This document shows, one piece after another, positions 1 through 8,404 of a DNA stretch of 64,000 bases (within the stretch, counting starts at the first letter, position 1; each line of letters opens with the position of its first letter). Source of the DNA: Streptomyces sp. NBC_00483 (GTDB taxonomy: Bacteria > Actinomycetota > Actinomycetes > Streptomycetales > Streptomycetaceae); the NCBI RefSeq assembly GCF_036013745.1, contig NZ_CP107880.1, positions 2,976,001 through 3,040,000 on the forward strand. The letters are read 5' to 3'. The position numbers were made by a program, and so were the translations under genes. The notes under the pieces were generated by a model. The model saw only the letters and a list, made by a program, of their open reading frames with translations, ran no database searches and was not told where the DNA came from.

Positions 1-45
1 CAACAGGCCCTGGGCATAGGGTTCGAGCGGCGGATACAGAGGCAT
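1..45 (-). CDS. pip: Proline iminopeptidase, N-terminal fragment (cut by window edge)
   Basis: The minus strand opens with ATG at 45 and reads MPLYPPLEPYAQGLL to the edge, with no stop. A start of the form YPPLEPYxxGxL followed by the alpha/beta-hydrolase body is typical of prolyl aminopeptidases, which remove N-terminal proline from peptides in the cytoplasm. Only 15 codons are visible, so the catalytic triad cannot be checked. A weak GTAGG lies about 8 bases before the ATG. The call rests on recognition of the N-terminus alone. Confidence 0.6.
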   Translation of the reverse strand, partial: MPLYPPLEPYAQGLL

Positions 46-86
46 CCGGCGAACCTACTACCCGTCCGCCGCGCACCGCCTCCGAG

Positions 87-1289
87 TCAATGGACCTTGA
101 TGCTGCGCATCCGCCCGTACGCGTACACACAGCCGGCGAGTGCCAGGTCGGACAGCAGCATGAAGCCGATGGAGTACGAGTTCTGCGCGCTGTAGATCGC
201 GCCCATGACCAGCGGCGGGACGAAGCCGCCGAGGCCGCCGATGGCGCCGACGATACCGGTGACCGAGCCGACCTGGGACGGTGGGGTGACCTGTGCGACC
301 AGGGCGAAGACGGCGCCGCTCGCGGTGCCGAGGCCCGCGCCCATGACGAGCATGTCGAGCGTGCCGCCCGGGGCCAGATGCGGGTTGAAGGCCTGCACGA
401 TGGCGAAGATCGCGACGACGGCGAGCGCCCAGGCGGTGACGACCGCCGGGTGGACCCGGTCGGAGAGCCAGCCGCCGATCGGCCGGAAGATGACGGTGAC
501 GAGGGCGAACCCGGCGGCCTTGGTGCCCGCGTCGACGGGGTCGAGGTCGTACCAGGTCTTCAGGTACGTGGGCAGATACGTGCCGTACGCGACGATGCCG
601 CCGAAGCCGATCGCGTAGAGCGCCGACAGCTCCCAGGTCACCTTCAGCTTCCCGGCCTCGCCGAGGCGCTGGCCGAGCGAGGTCGTCGGGATGGTGCGGC
701 CGGGGTGGTCGCTGATGAGGAACCAGGCGATCACCACGAACGCGGCGAGCGCGATCGCGACGACGTAGAACGGCAGGTTCTCGCCGTGCTTGGCGATGCG
801 GGGCGTGAGGTAGCCGGACAGCGCCGTGCCGCCCATGCCCATGCCGAAGATGCCGACCGCAGCGCCGCGCTTGGCGGGCGGGAACCAGGAGTTCACCAGC
901 GGGACCCCGATGGCGAACGTGGTGCCGCCGAGGCCCAGCAGGAAGCCGACGAGGATCATGGCCAGGTACGAGTCCCTGGCCACCGTCACAAGCAGCACGG
1001 GGATGATCGTCGCCGCTGTGACCAGCGGGAACATCAACTTGGCGCCGAACTTGTCGGTCAGGGCGCCGACCGGGATCCGGCCCAGCGAGCCGACGATCAC
1101 CGGCACCGCGACCAGGAAGGACTGCTCGAACGAGCTGAGCCCCAGGGACTCGCCGAAGGCACTGCCGAGCGGGGCGATGAGGTTCCACGCCCAGAACGTG
1201 AGCGCGAAACCCACGGTCGCCACGATGAGGTTGCGGTAGGCCGCCGCGGGCGGCTTGGACGTCGTCTCCTGCGCTGTCTGTGCTGCCAC
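87..1289 (-). CDS. MFS transporter, nitrate/nitrite (NarK/NasA)-like
   Basis: 400-residue integral membrane protein with about twelve hydrophobic segments. The first half carries the MFS loop 2-3 signature in the form GALTDKFGAK, and helix 5 has a glycine-rich stretch (GIFGMGMGGTALSG). Glycine-rich helices 5 and 11 and overall spacing resemble the NarK/NasA nitrate-nitrite porter group, so import or exchange of nitrate or nitrite across the cytoplasmic membrane is the best guess. The GTG start at 1289 lies 9 bp beyond the stop of the broken uracil-DNA glycosylase, with no good ribosome-binding site, so translation may depend on read-through. No nitrate reductase gene is adjacent, so the substrate is inferred from family resemblance only. 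Confidence 0.75.
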   Translation of the reverse strand: MAAQTAQETTSKPPAAAYRNLIVATVGFALTFWAWNLIAPLGSAFGESLGLSSFEQSFLVAVPVIVGSLGRIPVGALTDKFGAKLMFPLVTAATIIPVLLVTVARDSYLAMILVGFLLGLGGTTFAIGVPLVNSWFPPAKRGAAVGIFGMGMGGTALSGYLTPRIAKHGENLPFYVVAIALAAFVVIAWFLISDHPGRTIPTTSLGQRLGEAGKLKVTWELSALYAIGFGGIVAYGTYLPTYLKTWYDLDPVDAGTKAAGFALVTVIFRPIGGWLSDRVHPAVVTAWALAVVAIFAIVQAFNPHLAPGGTLDMLVMGAGLGTASGAVFALVAQVTPPSQVGSVTGIVGAIGGLGGFVPPLVMGAIYSAQNSYSIGFMLLSDLALAGCVYAYGRMRSIKVH

Positions 1290-1298
1290 ACGGCCACG

Positions 1299-2094
1299 CT
1301 AGGAAGCGGGCGGGCTCCCAGCCTGCGGAGTTGGGCCGAACGGGTGGAGCCCGGCGGCGCGCGCCGCGTCCCGCAGCACGCCGCGCAGCATCTCCGGGGT
1401 GAGCCGGCCGGTGAAAGTGTTGCGCTGGCTCACGTGGAAGCAGCCGAAGAGGGAGAGCCTCTCGATGCCCTCAGCCCCCTCAGTCCCTCCAGTCCCTTCG
1501 AGGTCGACGCGAGTGCCGTGGGCGAAGGTGGGGCGCGGGCGCGGTACCGCCCAGCCCGCCTCGGCGAAGGCCGGCAGCGCCGCCTGCCAGCCGAACGCGC
1601 CGAGCACGACGACCGCGCGCAGGGTGGGCCGCAGCAGGTTCAGCTCCTGGACGAGCCAGGGGCGGCAGGTGTCGCGTTCGGCCGGGGTCGGCTTGTTGGC
1701 GGGTGGCGCGCAGTGCACGGGCGACGTGATGCGGACGCCGTGCAGGGTCAGCCCGTCGTCGGCGCTCACGGCGTCCGGCCGGGACGCGAGCCCGATGTCG
1801 TACAGGGCCCGGTAGAGGACATCGCCCGACCGGTCCCCCGTGGCTGCTTCTACTGGGGGACGCCCCCAGACCCCCGGCCCGGCCCGTCCGGTTGGCGCCG
1901 TGCGCGGCGGGCGCGAGGCCGACGATCAGGAGCGGCGCGTCGTGCGGCCCGAAGCCGGGCACCGGGCGCCCCCAGTACGTCCAGTCGGCGAAGGCGGCGC
2001 GCTTGGTGCGCGCGACCTCCTCGCGCCACTCGACGAGCCGCGGGCAGGCCCGGCAGCCGCTGATCTGCTCGTCGAGTTCACCGAGACCGTCCAT
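1299..2094 (-). pseudogene. Family-5 uracil-DNA glycosylase, frameshifted by a palindromic insertion
   Basis: The N-terminal frame from ATG 2094 has the Fe-S cysteine motif GCRACPRL and the active-site block [14 protein letters not shown] ending at residue 72. The C-terminal frame (stop at 1299) resumes with TGDRSGD and continues through the second family motif region (HVSQRNTFTGRLTP). The two frames do not join. Family members normally read R-M-F-T-G-D here, but this copy has 40 bases (1839-1878) where 9 are expected, a net gain of 31 and hence a frameshift. The inserted DNA holds a perfect hairpin. The intact family removes uracil and other deaminated bases from DNA. The C-terminal part could start at GTG 1769 but would lack the catalytic motif. 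An assembly error is possible, but the hairpin argues for a real insertion. Confidence 0.8.
1839..1878. repeat. Palindromic insertion inside the uracil-DNA glycosylase gene
   Basis: Forty bases replace about nine expected coding bases. The core 1853-1869 is a perfect stem, CTGGGGG / CCCCCAG, closed by a 3-nt loop. The element lies immediately after the codons of the catalytic motif and puts the downstream codons into another frame. It looks like one of the short GC-rich palindromes that recur between genes in Streptomyces, here inside a gene. Confidence 0.7.
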
Positions 2095-2110
2095 GCACCC
2101 GACGACAGGG

Positions 2111-3643
2111 CTACGTGAACGCGGCCCCCAGCGCCACGAACGCGCAGATCAGCACGAACAGGATGGCCAGCAGCGGCCACACGAACCGCAGGTACTTGTC
2201 GTAGCCGACCTTGGCGAGGGCCACGCCGCCGATGGTGACGGCGGTCGTCGGCACCCACAGGTTCATCCAGCCGCTGGCCGCCTGCCACGCCGTGACGACG
2301 ACCGCGCGCGAGACGTCCGCGAAGTCGGCGAGCGGCGCGAGGATCGGCATGGCGAGGGTGGCGTGCCCGGACGTGGACGGGATGAGGAAGGCGAGCGGCA
2401 GGTTCACGAGGAAGACGATGATCGCGAAGACGCCGGACGAGGTGCCCTTCACGACGCCCTCGATCGCGTGCAGCACCGTGTCCGTGATCTTCGAGTTGTT
2501 CATGATCACGGTGACGCCGCGGGCCAGCAGGATGACGAGCGCGGGCGACACGAAGTCGGCGGCGCCCTGGACGATCGTCGAGCTGAGCTTCTGCTCGCCC
2601 ATCCGCGCGACGATCCCCACGAGCACGGCCGCGACGAGGAAGAGCGCCGCCAACTGCGGGAAGGACCAGTCGAGTTCGAAGCCGTACGGGGTCGCGTCCG
2701 CGTCTCCGGTCAGGGCGCTCGCCCAGGGCACCACCGAGAAGATCATGAAGGCGAAGACCAGCGCCGTGGCGACCAGAACTCCCTTGTGCAGGCCGGTCAG
2801 TTCGGGCACATCGGCCGCCTCGGTGGCCGTCTCGTCGAGGTCCCGGTCCCCCGGCAGGAAACCCGAGACCGAGCGTGCCGGGTCGCTCCGCACCCGCTTC
2901 GCGTAGCGGATGACGTACGCGATGGTGACGCCGGTCAGCACGATCCACATCGCGAACCGCAGCGCGACGCCGTCGCCCAGTGAGATGTCGGCGGCCGAGG
3001 AGGCGACGCCGGTCGCGAACGGGTTGACCGTCGAGCACAGCACGCCGACGCCCGCGCCGAGGATGATCGCGCCGACCGCCGTCATCCGGTCGTAACCGAG
3101 CGCCAGCATCAGCGGCACGATCAGGCCGTAGAAGCCGAGCGTCTCCTCGGCGAAGCCCTCGACCGTGCCGAGGACGGAGAAGACGGCCATGACGCCCGCG
3201 ATGAGCAGCGCCCCGCGTTCGCGAAGCCGGTGGGCGAGGCGGCCGATGCCGCGGTCGAGTGCGCCGGTCGCGAAGACGACGGTGATGAACGCGCCGATGG
3301 CGAGCACGAAGAGGAAGACGCCCGCACTGCCGTACAGATCACCGGAGTTGTCGGGCGAGACGAGGGCGGTCTTCGGGTCCTGGATGCCGTAGAGGCCGTT
3401 GACCGGGGCGAGGAACAGGTCGTTGAGACGGTCGACGAAGGACTGCCCGGAGTCGACGCGCTGATACGTGCCCTCGACGGGCGCGCCCTCACGGTTCCTG
3501 TCGTACTCCCCCGACGGGATCAGGAACGCGAGCAGCCAGATCGCGATCGTGACGACGGCGAGGACGGTGAGGGCACTGGGGAAGGTGAACTTCCTTTTGG
3601 CCGGGGGCTGTTCGGGGGCCTCGGTGGTGTCGGCGGTGCTCAT
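2111..3643 (-). CDS. YfcC-family (C4-dicarboxylate carrier-like) membrane transporter
   Basis: 510-residue polytopic membrane protein. It has a short cytoplasmic N-terminus, a first helix near residues 27-45 followed by the family-typical IPSGEYDR, a periplasmic region, and then about eleven more hydrophobic helices. The [11 protein letters not shown] segment and the [13 protein letters not shown] re-entrant-like segment are characteristic of the YfcC/DcuC-like group (pfam03606). These proteins are thought to carry dicarboxylates, amino acids or peptides. The ATG at 3643 overlaps the stop of the upstream M20 dipeptidase by four bases (ATGA), which implies translational coupling. Pairing with a dipeptidase suggests uptake or export of a peptide or amino acid made or used by that enzyme. 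The substrate is unknown. Confidence 0.82.
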   Translation of the reverse strand: MSTADTTEAPEQPPAKRKFTFPSALTVLAVVTIAIWLLAFLIPSGEYDRNREGAPVEGTYQRVDSGQSFVDRLNDLFLAPVNGLYGIQDPKTALVSPDNSGDLYGSAGVFLFVLAIGAFITVVFATGALDRGIGRLAHRLRERGALLIAGVMAVFSVLGTVEGFAEETLGFYGLIVPLMLALGYDRMTAVGAIILGAGVGVLCSTVNPFATGVASSAADISLGDGVALRFAMWIVLTGVTIAYVIRYAKRVRSDPARSVSGFLPGDRDLDETATEAADVPELTGLHKGVLVATALVFAFMIFSVVPWASALTGDADATPYGFELDWSFPQLAALFLVAAVLVGIVARMGEQKLSSTIVQGAADFVSPALVILLARGVTVIMNNSKITDTVLHAIEGVVKGTSSGVFAIIVFLVNLPLAFLIPSTSGHATLAMPILAPLADFADVSRAVVVTAWQAASGWMNLWVPTTAVTIGGVALAKVGYDKYLRFVWPLLAILFVLICAFVALGAAFT

Positions 3644-5016
3644 GAGCCGCTCCGGAAGTCGGCCGCGTACTCGCGTACGAACGCGCACATCGCGACGACC
3701 GTGGCGTGCAGTTCGGAGAACAGGACGCGTTCGTTGGGGGCGTGCAGATTGCAGAGGTTGTCCTGCGCGCCGAAGAGCAGTACCTCGGCGTTCGGCGCGG
3801 CCTGCGCGAGGCCGTTGACCAGCGGGATGGAGCCGCCGGTCGCGACGTACGAGGCGTCGGCGCCCCACGCCTCCTTGAGCGCGGCGCGGGCGGCGCGGTA
3901 GGCGGGGCCGCCGGTGTCCGCCTCGTATCCGGGCCCGGTGTCGCCGGGGGTGACGGTGAGCGCGACGCCGAAGGGCCGCAGGGAGCGCAGATGCCGTACG
4001 AGGAGGTCCTGGGCCTCGCGCGGGTCCTGCTGGGGATGGAAGCGCAGGTTCAGCTTGGCGCGGGCGTGTGGGACGACGGCCGAGGCGGCGCCCGCCACGC
4101 TCGGTGCGTCGAGGCCGATGACGGTGATCGCGGGGCCGCTCCACAGGCGCTCACCGAGGGTGCCGCTGCCGAGCAGCGGGAGGCCCTCCTCGACGCCGGC
4201 GAGCTCGCGGAACTCCTCGTCGGTGTAGCCGGCGCCGGTCCACGGGTCGCGGCGCAGCCCCTCGACGGCGACGTCCCCGTGCACGTCGTGCAGCGTGGAC
4301 AGGGCCTTGAGGAGGACGAGCAGGGCGTCGGGGGCCGCGCCGCCGAACTCGCCGCTGTGGCGGGCCTCTTCGAGCGTGCGGACCTCGACGGTGACCTCGG
4401 CGGCGCCGCGCAGGCCGGTGGTGAGGGTCGGGGTGCCGGGCCGGAGATTGCCGAGATCGGCGATGACCATCGCATCACAGGCGAACCGCTCGGGGTCGGT
4501 CGGCGGATAGCCGTCGAAGGGGCTGCCGTACTCCTCCTGCCCCTCGAACACGATCTTGACGCCGACGGGCGGTCGACCGCCGAAGGCGCGCAGCATGCCC
4601 AGATGCGCGATGACGTTCGACTTGTCGTCGGCGATGCCACGGGCCCGCAGCCCGCCCTCGATCGCGGTCGGCTCGAAGGGCGGCGACTTCCACAAGCTCT
4701 CGTCGCCGGGCGGCTGCACGTCGTAGTGGGAGTAGAGCAGGACGGTCGGGGCGTCGGGCGTGGGCGGCGGGATCTCGCCGAAGATCACCGGCGCGGTGTC
4801 GGGCAGGTCGAGGGTCTCGACGTGCTCCACGCCCGCGTCCCGCAGCAGCCCGACGAGCAGGTCGTGCGCCTCGCGCACCGGCTCCTCCGGGTAGCCGGGG
4901 AAAGCGACGGAGGGGATGGCGGCCAGCCGCTCCAGGTCGGACCGCAGCCCGTCCATCAGTCGGTCGACCGCGGCCCGCGGGTCGCCGGTCGGGTCGATGG
5001 CATCCGTGCCGTCCAT
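3640..5016 (-). CDS. M20 family metallo-dipeptidase
   Basis: 458-residue cytoplasmic di-zinc peptidase. The metal ligand and catalytic motifs are all present: SHYDVQPPG (H97, D99), GIADDK (D130/D131), EGQEEYGS (E161/E162), IADLGN (D187) and a C-terminal NLHAPNE histidine. A lid/dimerisation domain lies roughly between residues 200 and 320. The length and motifs match the dipeptidase branch (PepV/CNDP-like) that hydrolyses dipeptides. It is the first gene of a minus-strand unit followed by the YfcC transporter (4-base overlap). The start ATG is preceded by GAGGGG at suitable spacing. Confidence 0.9.
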   Translation of the reverse strand: MDGTDAIDPTGDPRAAVDRLMDGLRSDLERLAAIPSVAFPGYPEEPVREAHDLLVGLLRDAGVEHVETLDLPDTAPVIFGEIPPPTPDAPTVLLYSHYDVQPPGDESLWKSPPFEPTAIEGGLRARGIADDKSNVIAHLGMLRAFGGRPPVGVKIVFEGQEEYGSPFDGYPPTDPERFACDAMVIADLGNLRPGTPTLTTGLRGAAEVTVEVRTLEEARHSGEFGGAAPDALLVLLKALSTLHDVHGDVAVEGLRRDPWTGAGYTDEEFRELAGVEEGLPLLGSGTLGERLWSGPAITVIGLDAPSVAGAASAVVPHARAKLNLRFHPQQDPREAQDLLVRHLRSLRPFGVALTVTPGDTGPGYEADTGGPAYRAARAALKEAWGADASYVATGGSIPLVNGLAQAAPNAEVLLFGAQDNLCNLHAPNERVLFSELHATVVAMCAFVREYAADFRSGS

Positions 5017-5155
5017 GTCTTGTGCACCCCTCGCTGTCGATTACGCTCCTTTCGCCGGGATTATCCGGTCTGGGCGGGGGCGGTTCGGCCGGGGCTCGCC
5101 GAGGGTCACGACAACGGGTTCGGGGCGCGGCCCACGCGGGACTATCGTCGGACGC

Positions 5156-5593
5156 ATGGCATCGCAGACACCGGGGACACCACAGGCGCCGGACGGGCCG
5201 GGCGGCGGCGGGAGCGTGCGGGTCGACAGCTGGATCTGGGCGGTACGCCTGGTCAAGACACGCTCGGCGGGCGCCGCCGCCTGCAAGGGCGGGCACGTCA
5301 AGGTCAACGGGACGAGCGTCAAGCCCGCCCACGCGCTGCGCATCGGCGACGAGGTGCGGGTGCGCCGGCCCGGCGAGCACGAGCGCCTGGTCGAGGTCAA
5401 ACGCCTCATCCGCAAACGGGTCGGGGCACCGGTCGCCGCCGAGGCCTACGTCGACAACTCCCCACCGCCGCCCCCGCGCGAGGTGATCACCCCGATCGGC
5501 ATCCGCGACCGCGGCACGGGCCGCCCCACGAAGCGCGACCGCAGGGAACTGGAACGCCTGCGCGACATCTTCGGCCAGGGCGGCCCGAACTAA
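5156..5593 (+). CDS. S4-domain RNA-binding protein (Hsp15/HslR-like)
   Basis: 145-residue protein. An S4 RNA-binding domain spans about residues 20-80, starting VRVDSWIWAVRLVKTRS and including GHVKVNG. It is followed by a proline run (SPPPPPREV) and a basic, arginine-rich tail. Members related to heat-shock protein 15 bind stalled 50S subunits with nascent chains. The ATG at 5156 has no Shine-Dalgarno sequence. A TATCGT element lies seven bases before it, the layout of a leaderless Streptomyces transcript. It is divergent from the M20 dipeptidase gene. Confidence 0.85.
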   Translation: MASQTPGTPQAPDGPGGGGSVRVDSWIWAVRLVKTRSAGAAACKGGHVKVNGTSVKPAHALRIGDEVRVRRPGEHERLVEVKRLIRKRVGAPVAAEAYVDNSPPPPPREVITPIGIRDRGTGRPTKRDRRELERLRDIFGQGGPN

Positions 5594-5601
5594 GCCTCCA
5601 C

Positions 5602-5746
5602 CTCCGGCACTTGAGCCACTTCAGCCCTGCGGCGGTCGATCCACTTCATGCCCCCTGCGGCACTTGAGCCATATCAAGCCCCGCAGGGGGCACCTCCCAG
5701 CGTTAGCTGGGGGAGATTGAGGCGCGGGGTCCGGGGCGGAGCCCCG
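5602..5746. repeat. Cluster of dispersed GC-rich palindromic repeats (copy A, with a nested palindrome)
   Basis: Begins just after the S4 gene. Two half units share the string CGGCACTTGAGCCA (near 5605 and 5658). A longer unit at 5674-5746 ends ATTGAGGCGCGGGGTCCGGG... with the stem CGGGGC/GCCCCG at 5732-5746. Copies of the same unit lie at 20747-20794, 20799-20846 and, inverted, 50443-50489. Unlike those copies, this one is interrupted near its middle by a second palindrome with stem CCCAGC-gtta-GCTGGG (5696-5711). Confidence 0.8.
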
Positions 5747-5827
5747 TGGCGTAGGAGCGGCGCCCGGACCCAACGAACGCCCCGTGACGTGGAAGTGACG
5801 CCCGAGCCCCACCGACTCCCCGCCCCG

Positions 5828-6520
5828 TCACACCGGCACCGCCCGCACCCAGGACCCGTCCTCCGTCAGCATCCGGTCGACCTTCAAGTCCGCCTGCGCC
5901 AGCGCCTGTTCGAACTCCTCCGGGGTGAGCGGACGCGCCCGGTACGTCTGCGTCCACACCGCATCAGGGAACACGTACTCGACCTTCACCGACCGCACGC
6001 CGTCACCGACCGGCTCCGAGTGGAGCTTGCGGATCGTGAACCCGCCGCCGGGCCCGGTCACCTCACGCGGCAGCCCCTCGTGCGCCCCCGGCCGCTCGCG
6101 CTGGATCAACACGCAGCCGTCGTCGGCGACATGGCGCCTGCACGTGGCGAGCATCCCCGCCCGCACCTCCGCGTCCCCGGTGTGGACGAGGATGGACCCG
6201 AGCAGCACCGCGTCGAACGTCTCGCCGAGGTCGAGGCTCTCGATGGAGCCGCGCACCGTGCGCGCACCCCGGACCCGCTCCAGCATCTCCGACGACTCGT
6301 CCACCGCCGTCACCCGAAACCCCCGCTCGACGAGCGGGTGCGTCACGCGGCCGACCCCACAGCCGAGTTCCAGCAGAGTCGCGCCTGCGGGCACGGCGCC
6401 CGCGACGACATCCGGCTCGTCCTCGACCACGAGCCGCGAGTACAGCTCCACGGCACAGCCGTCCGGCGTGATCGCGCCCGGCCCCGTGCCCTCATATCCC
6501 GTACGCATCTCAAGACCCAT
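5828..6520 (-). CDS. Class I SAM-dependent methyltransferase
   Basis: 230-residue protein with a Rossmann methyltransferase fold. Motif I is LLELGCGVGRVT (about residues 49-60), followed by an acidic strand VTAVDESSEML, then FDAVLLGSILVHT for the post-motif region. The C-terminal third, with EYVFPDAVWTQTYRARPLTPEEF, resembles small-molecule methyltransferases of unknown substrate. Two in-frame starts exist (ATG 6520 and ATG 6508) and neither has a strong ribosome-binding site. The gene stands alone between a repeat cluster and a divergent membrane-protein gene, so context gives no substrate. Confidence 0.8.
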   Translation of the reverse strand: MGLEMRTGYEGTGPGAITPDGCAVELYSRLVVEDEPDVVAGAVPAGATLLELGCGVGRVTHPLVERGFRVTAVDESSEMLERVRGARTVRGSIESLDLGETFDAVLLGSILVHTGDAEVRAGMLATCRRHVADDGCVLIQRERPGAHEGLPREVTGPGGGFTIRKLHSEPVGDGVRSVKVEYVFPDAVWTQTYRARPLTPEEFEQALAQADLKVDRMLTEDGSWVRAVPV

Positions 6521-6620
6521 GCAGAGCCAACGAACCGCCCGCGGGCGCCGTTCCCGCCCTACGCCGCTTCACCCGTGAGTGGCATGCTGGGAGGTGCAGC
6601 ACCCCGAGGGGATGGTGACC

Positions 6621-6902
6621 ATGCGCCCGACGCCCCCGCCACACTTGATCCGCACCGGTGACGAACCGGTCACCGCCCGCAGCCCGCTGCGCCTACGGCT
6701 CGGCCTCGCGCTGTTCGGGCTCGTGTGGACGGTCTTCGGCACCGTCGCGTTCCTGCTCGCGCACCGCCCGGGGTGGGCGCTGGCCTGCGGAGTCCTGTGG
6801 CTGATCACGACGGTCGACCTGTTCATGATCCTTCGGCACATCCGCCAGGGCCCGCACTACCAACCGGGCCGGGACGTTCCGCCGTACCGCAAGCCCCGGT
6901 AG
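6621..6902 (+). CDS. DUF6343 family small membrane protein
   Basis: 93-residue protein. A TGDEPVTARSPLRLRL N-terminal segment is followed by two hydrophobic helices (about residues 27-45 and 50-70) and a cytoplasmic tail RQGPHYQPGRDVPPYRKP. This architecture and tail are hallmarks of a short Streptomyces family of unknown function. I chose ATG 6621 because GAGGGG at 6606-6611 is well spaced from it. The ATG at 6612 would sit too close. No function can be assigned. Confidence 0.75.
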   Translation: MRPTPPPHLIRTGDEPVTARSPLRLRLGLALFGLVWTVFGTVAFLLAHRPGWALACGVLWLITTVDLFMILRHIRQGPHYQPGRDVPPYRKPR

Positions 6903-6916
6903 GGCCCTGGCGGCCC

Positions 6917-7279
6917 TCAGTCGTCGAAGCGCGCCGCCGCCAGGTAGTCCGGCTGCGGGTCGAGCGCGGCGGCGAGGCGGAAGTGCCGCCGGGCCTGCTT
7001 CGGGCGCGACCACCGCTCGTACGTCCTGGCCAGCGCGAAATGCGCGAACGCGTTGTCCGGCTCGCGCTCCAGGACGATCGTGAACTCCAGCTCGGCCGCC
7101 CGCAGTTGCGCGGCGGCGAAGAACGCGCGGGCCCTCAGCAGCCGGGCCGCCGTGTGCTCCGGATAGAGGGCGAGCACGTCGTCCAGGAGCTTCACCGCTC
7201 CGCGCGGATCGCGCGCGGCCAAGAGCTGCTCGGCGGCGCGATAGTCGATGACGTGCGTCTCCGGGGTGGCATCGGGCAC
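6917..7279 (-). CDS. Tetratricopeptide-repeat protein
   Basis: 120-residue helical protein made almost entirely of TPR-like helix pairs: DYRAAEQLLAARDPRGAVKLLDDVLALYPEHTAA, then the RARAFFAAAQLRAAELEF pair, then ALARTYERWSRPKQARRHF. The W/L-G-Y-A-F-A-P type TPR positions are recognisable. Such small soluble TPR proteins usually mediate protein contacts, and no partner is evident. The ATG at 7279 has AGGAGGTTCGTCG-type spacing from a strong AGGAGG upstream on the minus strand. It follows the coaE-DUF3592 pair across a hairpin. Confidence 0.8.
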   Translation of the reverse strand: MPDATPETHVIDYRAAEQLLAARDPRGAVKLLDDVLALYPEHTAARLLRARAFFAAAQLRAAELEFTIVLEREPDNAFAHFALARTYERWSRPKQARRHFRLAAALDPQPDYLAAARFDD

Positions 7280-7322
7280 GACGAACCTCCTCCTGGTGTC
7301 GACATGGTCAACACCATGGACC

Positions 7323-7352
7323 GTAGGGGCTATTCCTGCCCGCGGCCCCTAC
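7323..7352 (-). terminator. Hairpin between DUF3592 and TPR genes
   Basis: Perfect 8-bp inverted repeat GTAGGGGC / GCCCCTAC with a 14-nt loop, located 32 bp past the stop of the DUF3592 gene and 44 bp ahead of the TPR start. It has no T-tract. It is likely a terminator or processing site separating the two units. Confidence 0.45.
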
Positions 7353-7383
7353 AGAGAACACGTGCCCGGAACACGCGGCGCGA

Positions 7384-7776
7384 TCAGCGCGAGCGGCTCA
7401 GGGACACCGTGAGCACCATGCCCACGAGCACGAGAAGGGCGCCGGCGATCATGAAGGCCCGGTCCACGCCGGGCCGTTCGCCACCGAGCAGCACGGTCTC
7501 GCGCGGGTCCTCGGTGTCGTACGCGACGCTGACGACCCGGCCGGCGGGCAGCGGCCGCCGCTTGCTGGGCGGCACCGGAGAGACGACCTCCACGACCTGC
7601 CCGTCGCCCGTCTCGAACTGGAGCAGCGGCCGCTCGGACCCCGGCTGCGGCGGTTTGACCAGGGCCTGCGCGATGTTCCCCGCGTCCTGCACGCGACGGC
7701 TCCGCTGAAGTCCGTACGCGCCCGCGATCAGCGCCACCAGACCGCCGAGCGCGGTGCAGGCGGCGAGAACGATCAC
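7384..7776 (-). CDS. DUF3592-domain membrane protein
   Basis: 130 residues with two transmembrane helices (about 3-21 and 107-125) flanking a beta-rich extracytoplasmic domain ([15 protein letters not shown] ... [16 protein letters not shown]). The pattern of a polar domain ending in a Y-D-P-x-x-P-like turn between two helices is typical of DUF3592, whose role is unknown. The GTG start at 7776 overlaps the coaE stop by four bases, so the two are co-translated. This is a common streptomycete arrangement but gives no functional clue. Confidence 0.75.
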   Translation of the reverse strand: MIVLAACTALGGLVALIAGAYGLQRSRRVQDAGNIAQALVKPPQPGSERPLLQFETGDGQVVEVVSPVPPSKRRPLPAGRVVSVAYDTEDPRETVLLGGERPGVDRAFMIAGALLVLVGMVLTVSLSRSR

Positions 7777-8381
7777 GCGGTCGCGGCACGCGCCCGGCGC
7801 GCCAGCTCCGCCCAGACCTCGTCGGCCCGCTCCCGCAATCGCTCCAGCGGTACGTCGTTGTCGATCACGATGTCCGCGATCTCCAGCCGCTTCTCGCGGG
7901 TGGCCTGCGCGGACATCCGGGCCCGCGCGTCCTCCTCGCTCATGCCGCGAAGCCGGGTGAGGCGGTCGAGCTGGGTGTCGGGGCTCGCGTCGACGACGAT
8001 CACCAGGCCGTAGAGCGGGGCCAGCCCGTTCTCCGTGAGCAGTGGCACGTCGTGGACGACGACGGAGTCGGGGCCCGCGGTGGCTTCGAGCTCGGCGGAG
8101 CGGGTGCCGACCAGCGGATGCACGATCTTGTTGAGGGTGGCCAGCTTGTCGGAGTCCGCGAACACGACCGAGCCGAGCTTCGGCCGGTCCAGGTTCCCGT
8201 CCGGGGCGAGCACCTCGGTGCCGAACGCCTCGACGACGGCCGCGAGCCCCTCGGTCCCGGGCTCGACGACCTCCCGCGCGATCTTGTCGGCGTCGATCAG
8301 CACGGCTCCCCGCTCCACGAGCAGCCGTGACACCTCACTCTTGCCGGCACCGATTCCGCCGGTCAGCCCCACCTTCAACAT
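7773..8381 (-). CDS. coaE: Dephospho-CoA kinase
   Basis: 202-residue cytoplasmic P-loop kinase that phosphorylates the ribose 3'-OH of dephospho-CoA, the last step of coenzyme A synthesis. The Walker A motif GGIGAGKS is at residues 8-15, followed by [10 protein letters not shown] (the family's DAD motif) and [13 protein letters not shown] (Walker B region and substrate site). A lid region [16 protein letters not shown] is near residue 160. Its length equals the usual bacterial enzyme rather than the longer CoaE-GrpB fusion seen in mycobacteria. The downstream DUF3592 gene overlaps by four bases. Confidence 0.95.
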   Translation of the reverse strand: MLKVGLTGGIGAGKSEVSRLLVERGAVLIDADKIAREVVEPGTEGLAAVVEAFGTEVLAPDGNLDRPKLGSVVFADSDKLATLNKIVHPLVGTRSAELEATAGPDSVVVHDVPLLTENGLAPLYGLVIVVDASPDTQLDRLTRLRGMSEEDARARMSAQATREKRLEIADIVIDNDVPLERLRERADEVWAELARRARAATA

Positions 8382-8404
8382 AAGCGGAAGCTTAGAGCCT
8401 GTGA

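Noticed and set aside
1299..2094. Programmed frameshift in the uracil-DNA glycosylase gene
   Set aside because: No slippery site or pseudoknot is evident. The extra DNA includes a hairpin and is not explained by a single-base shift, so an insertion is the simpler reading.
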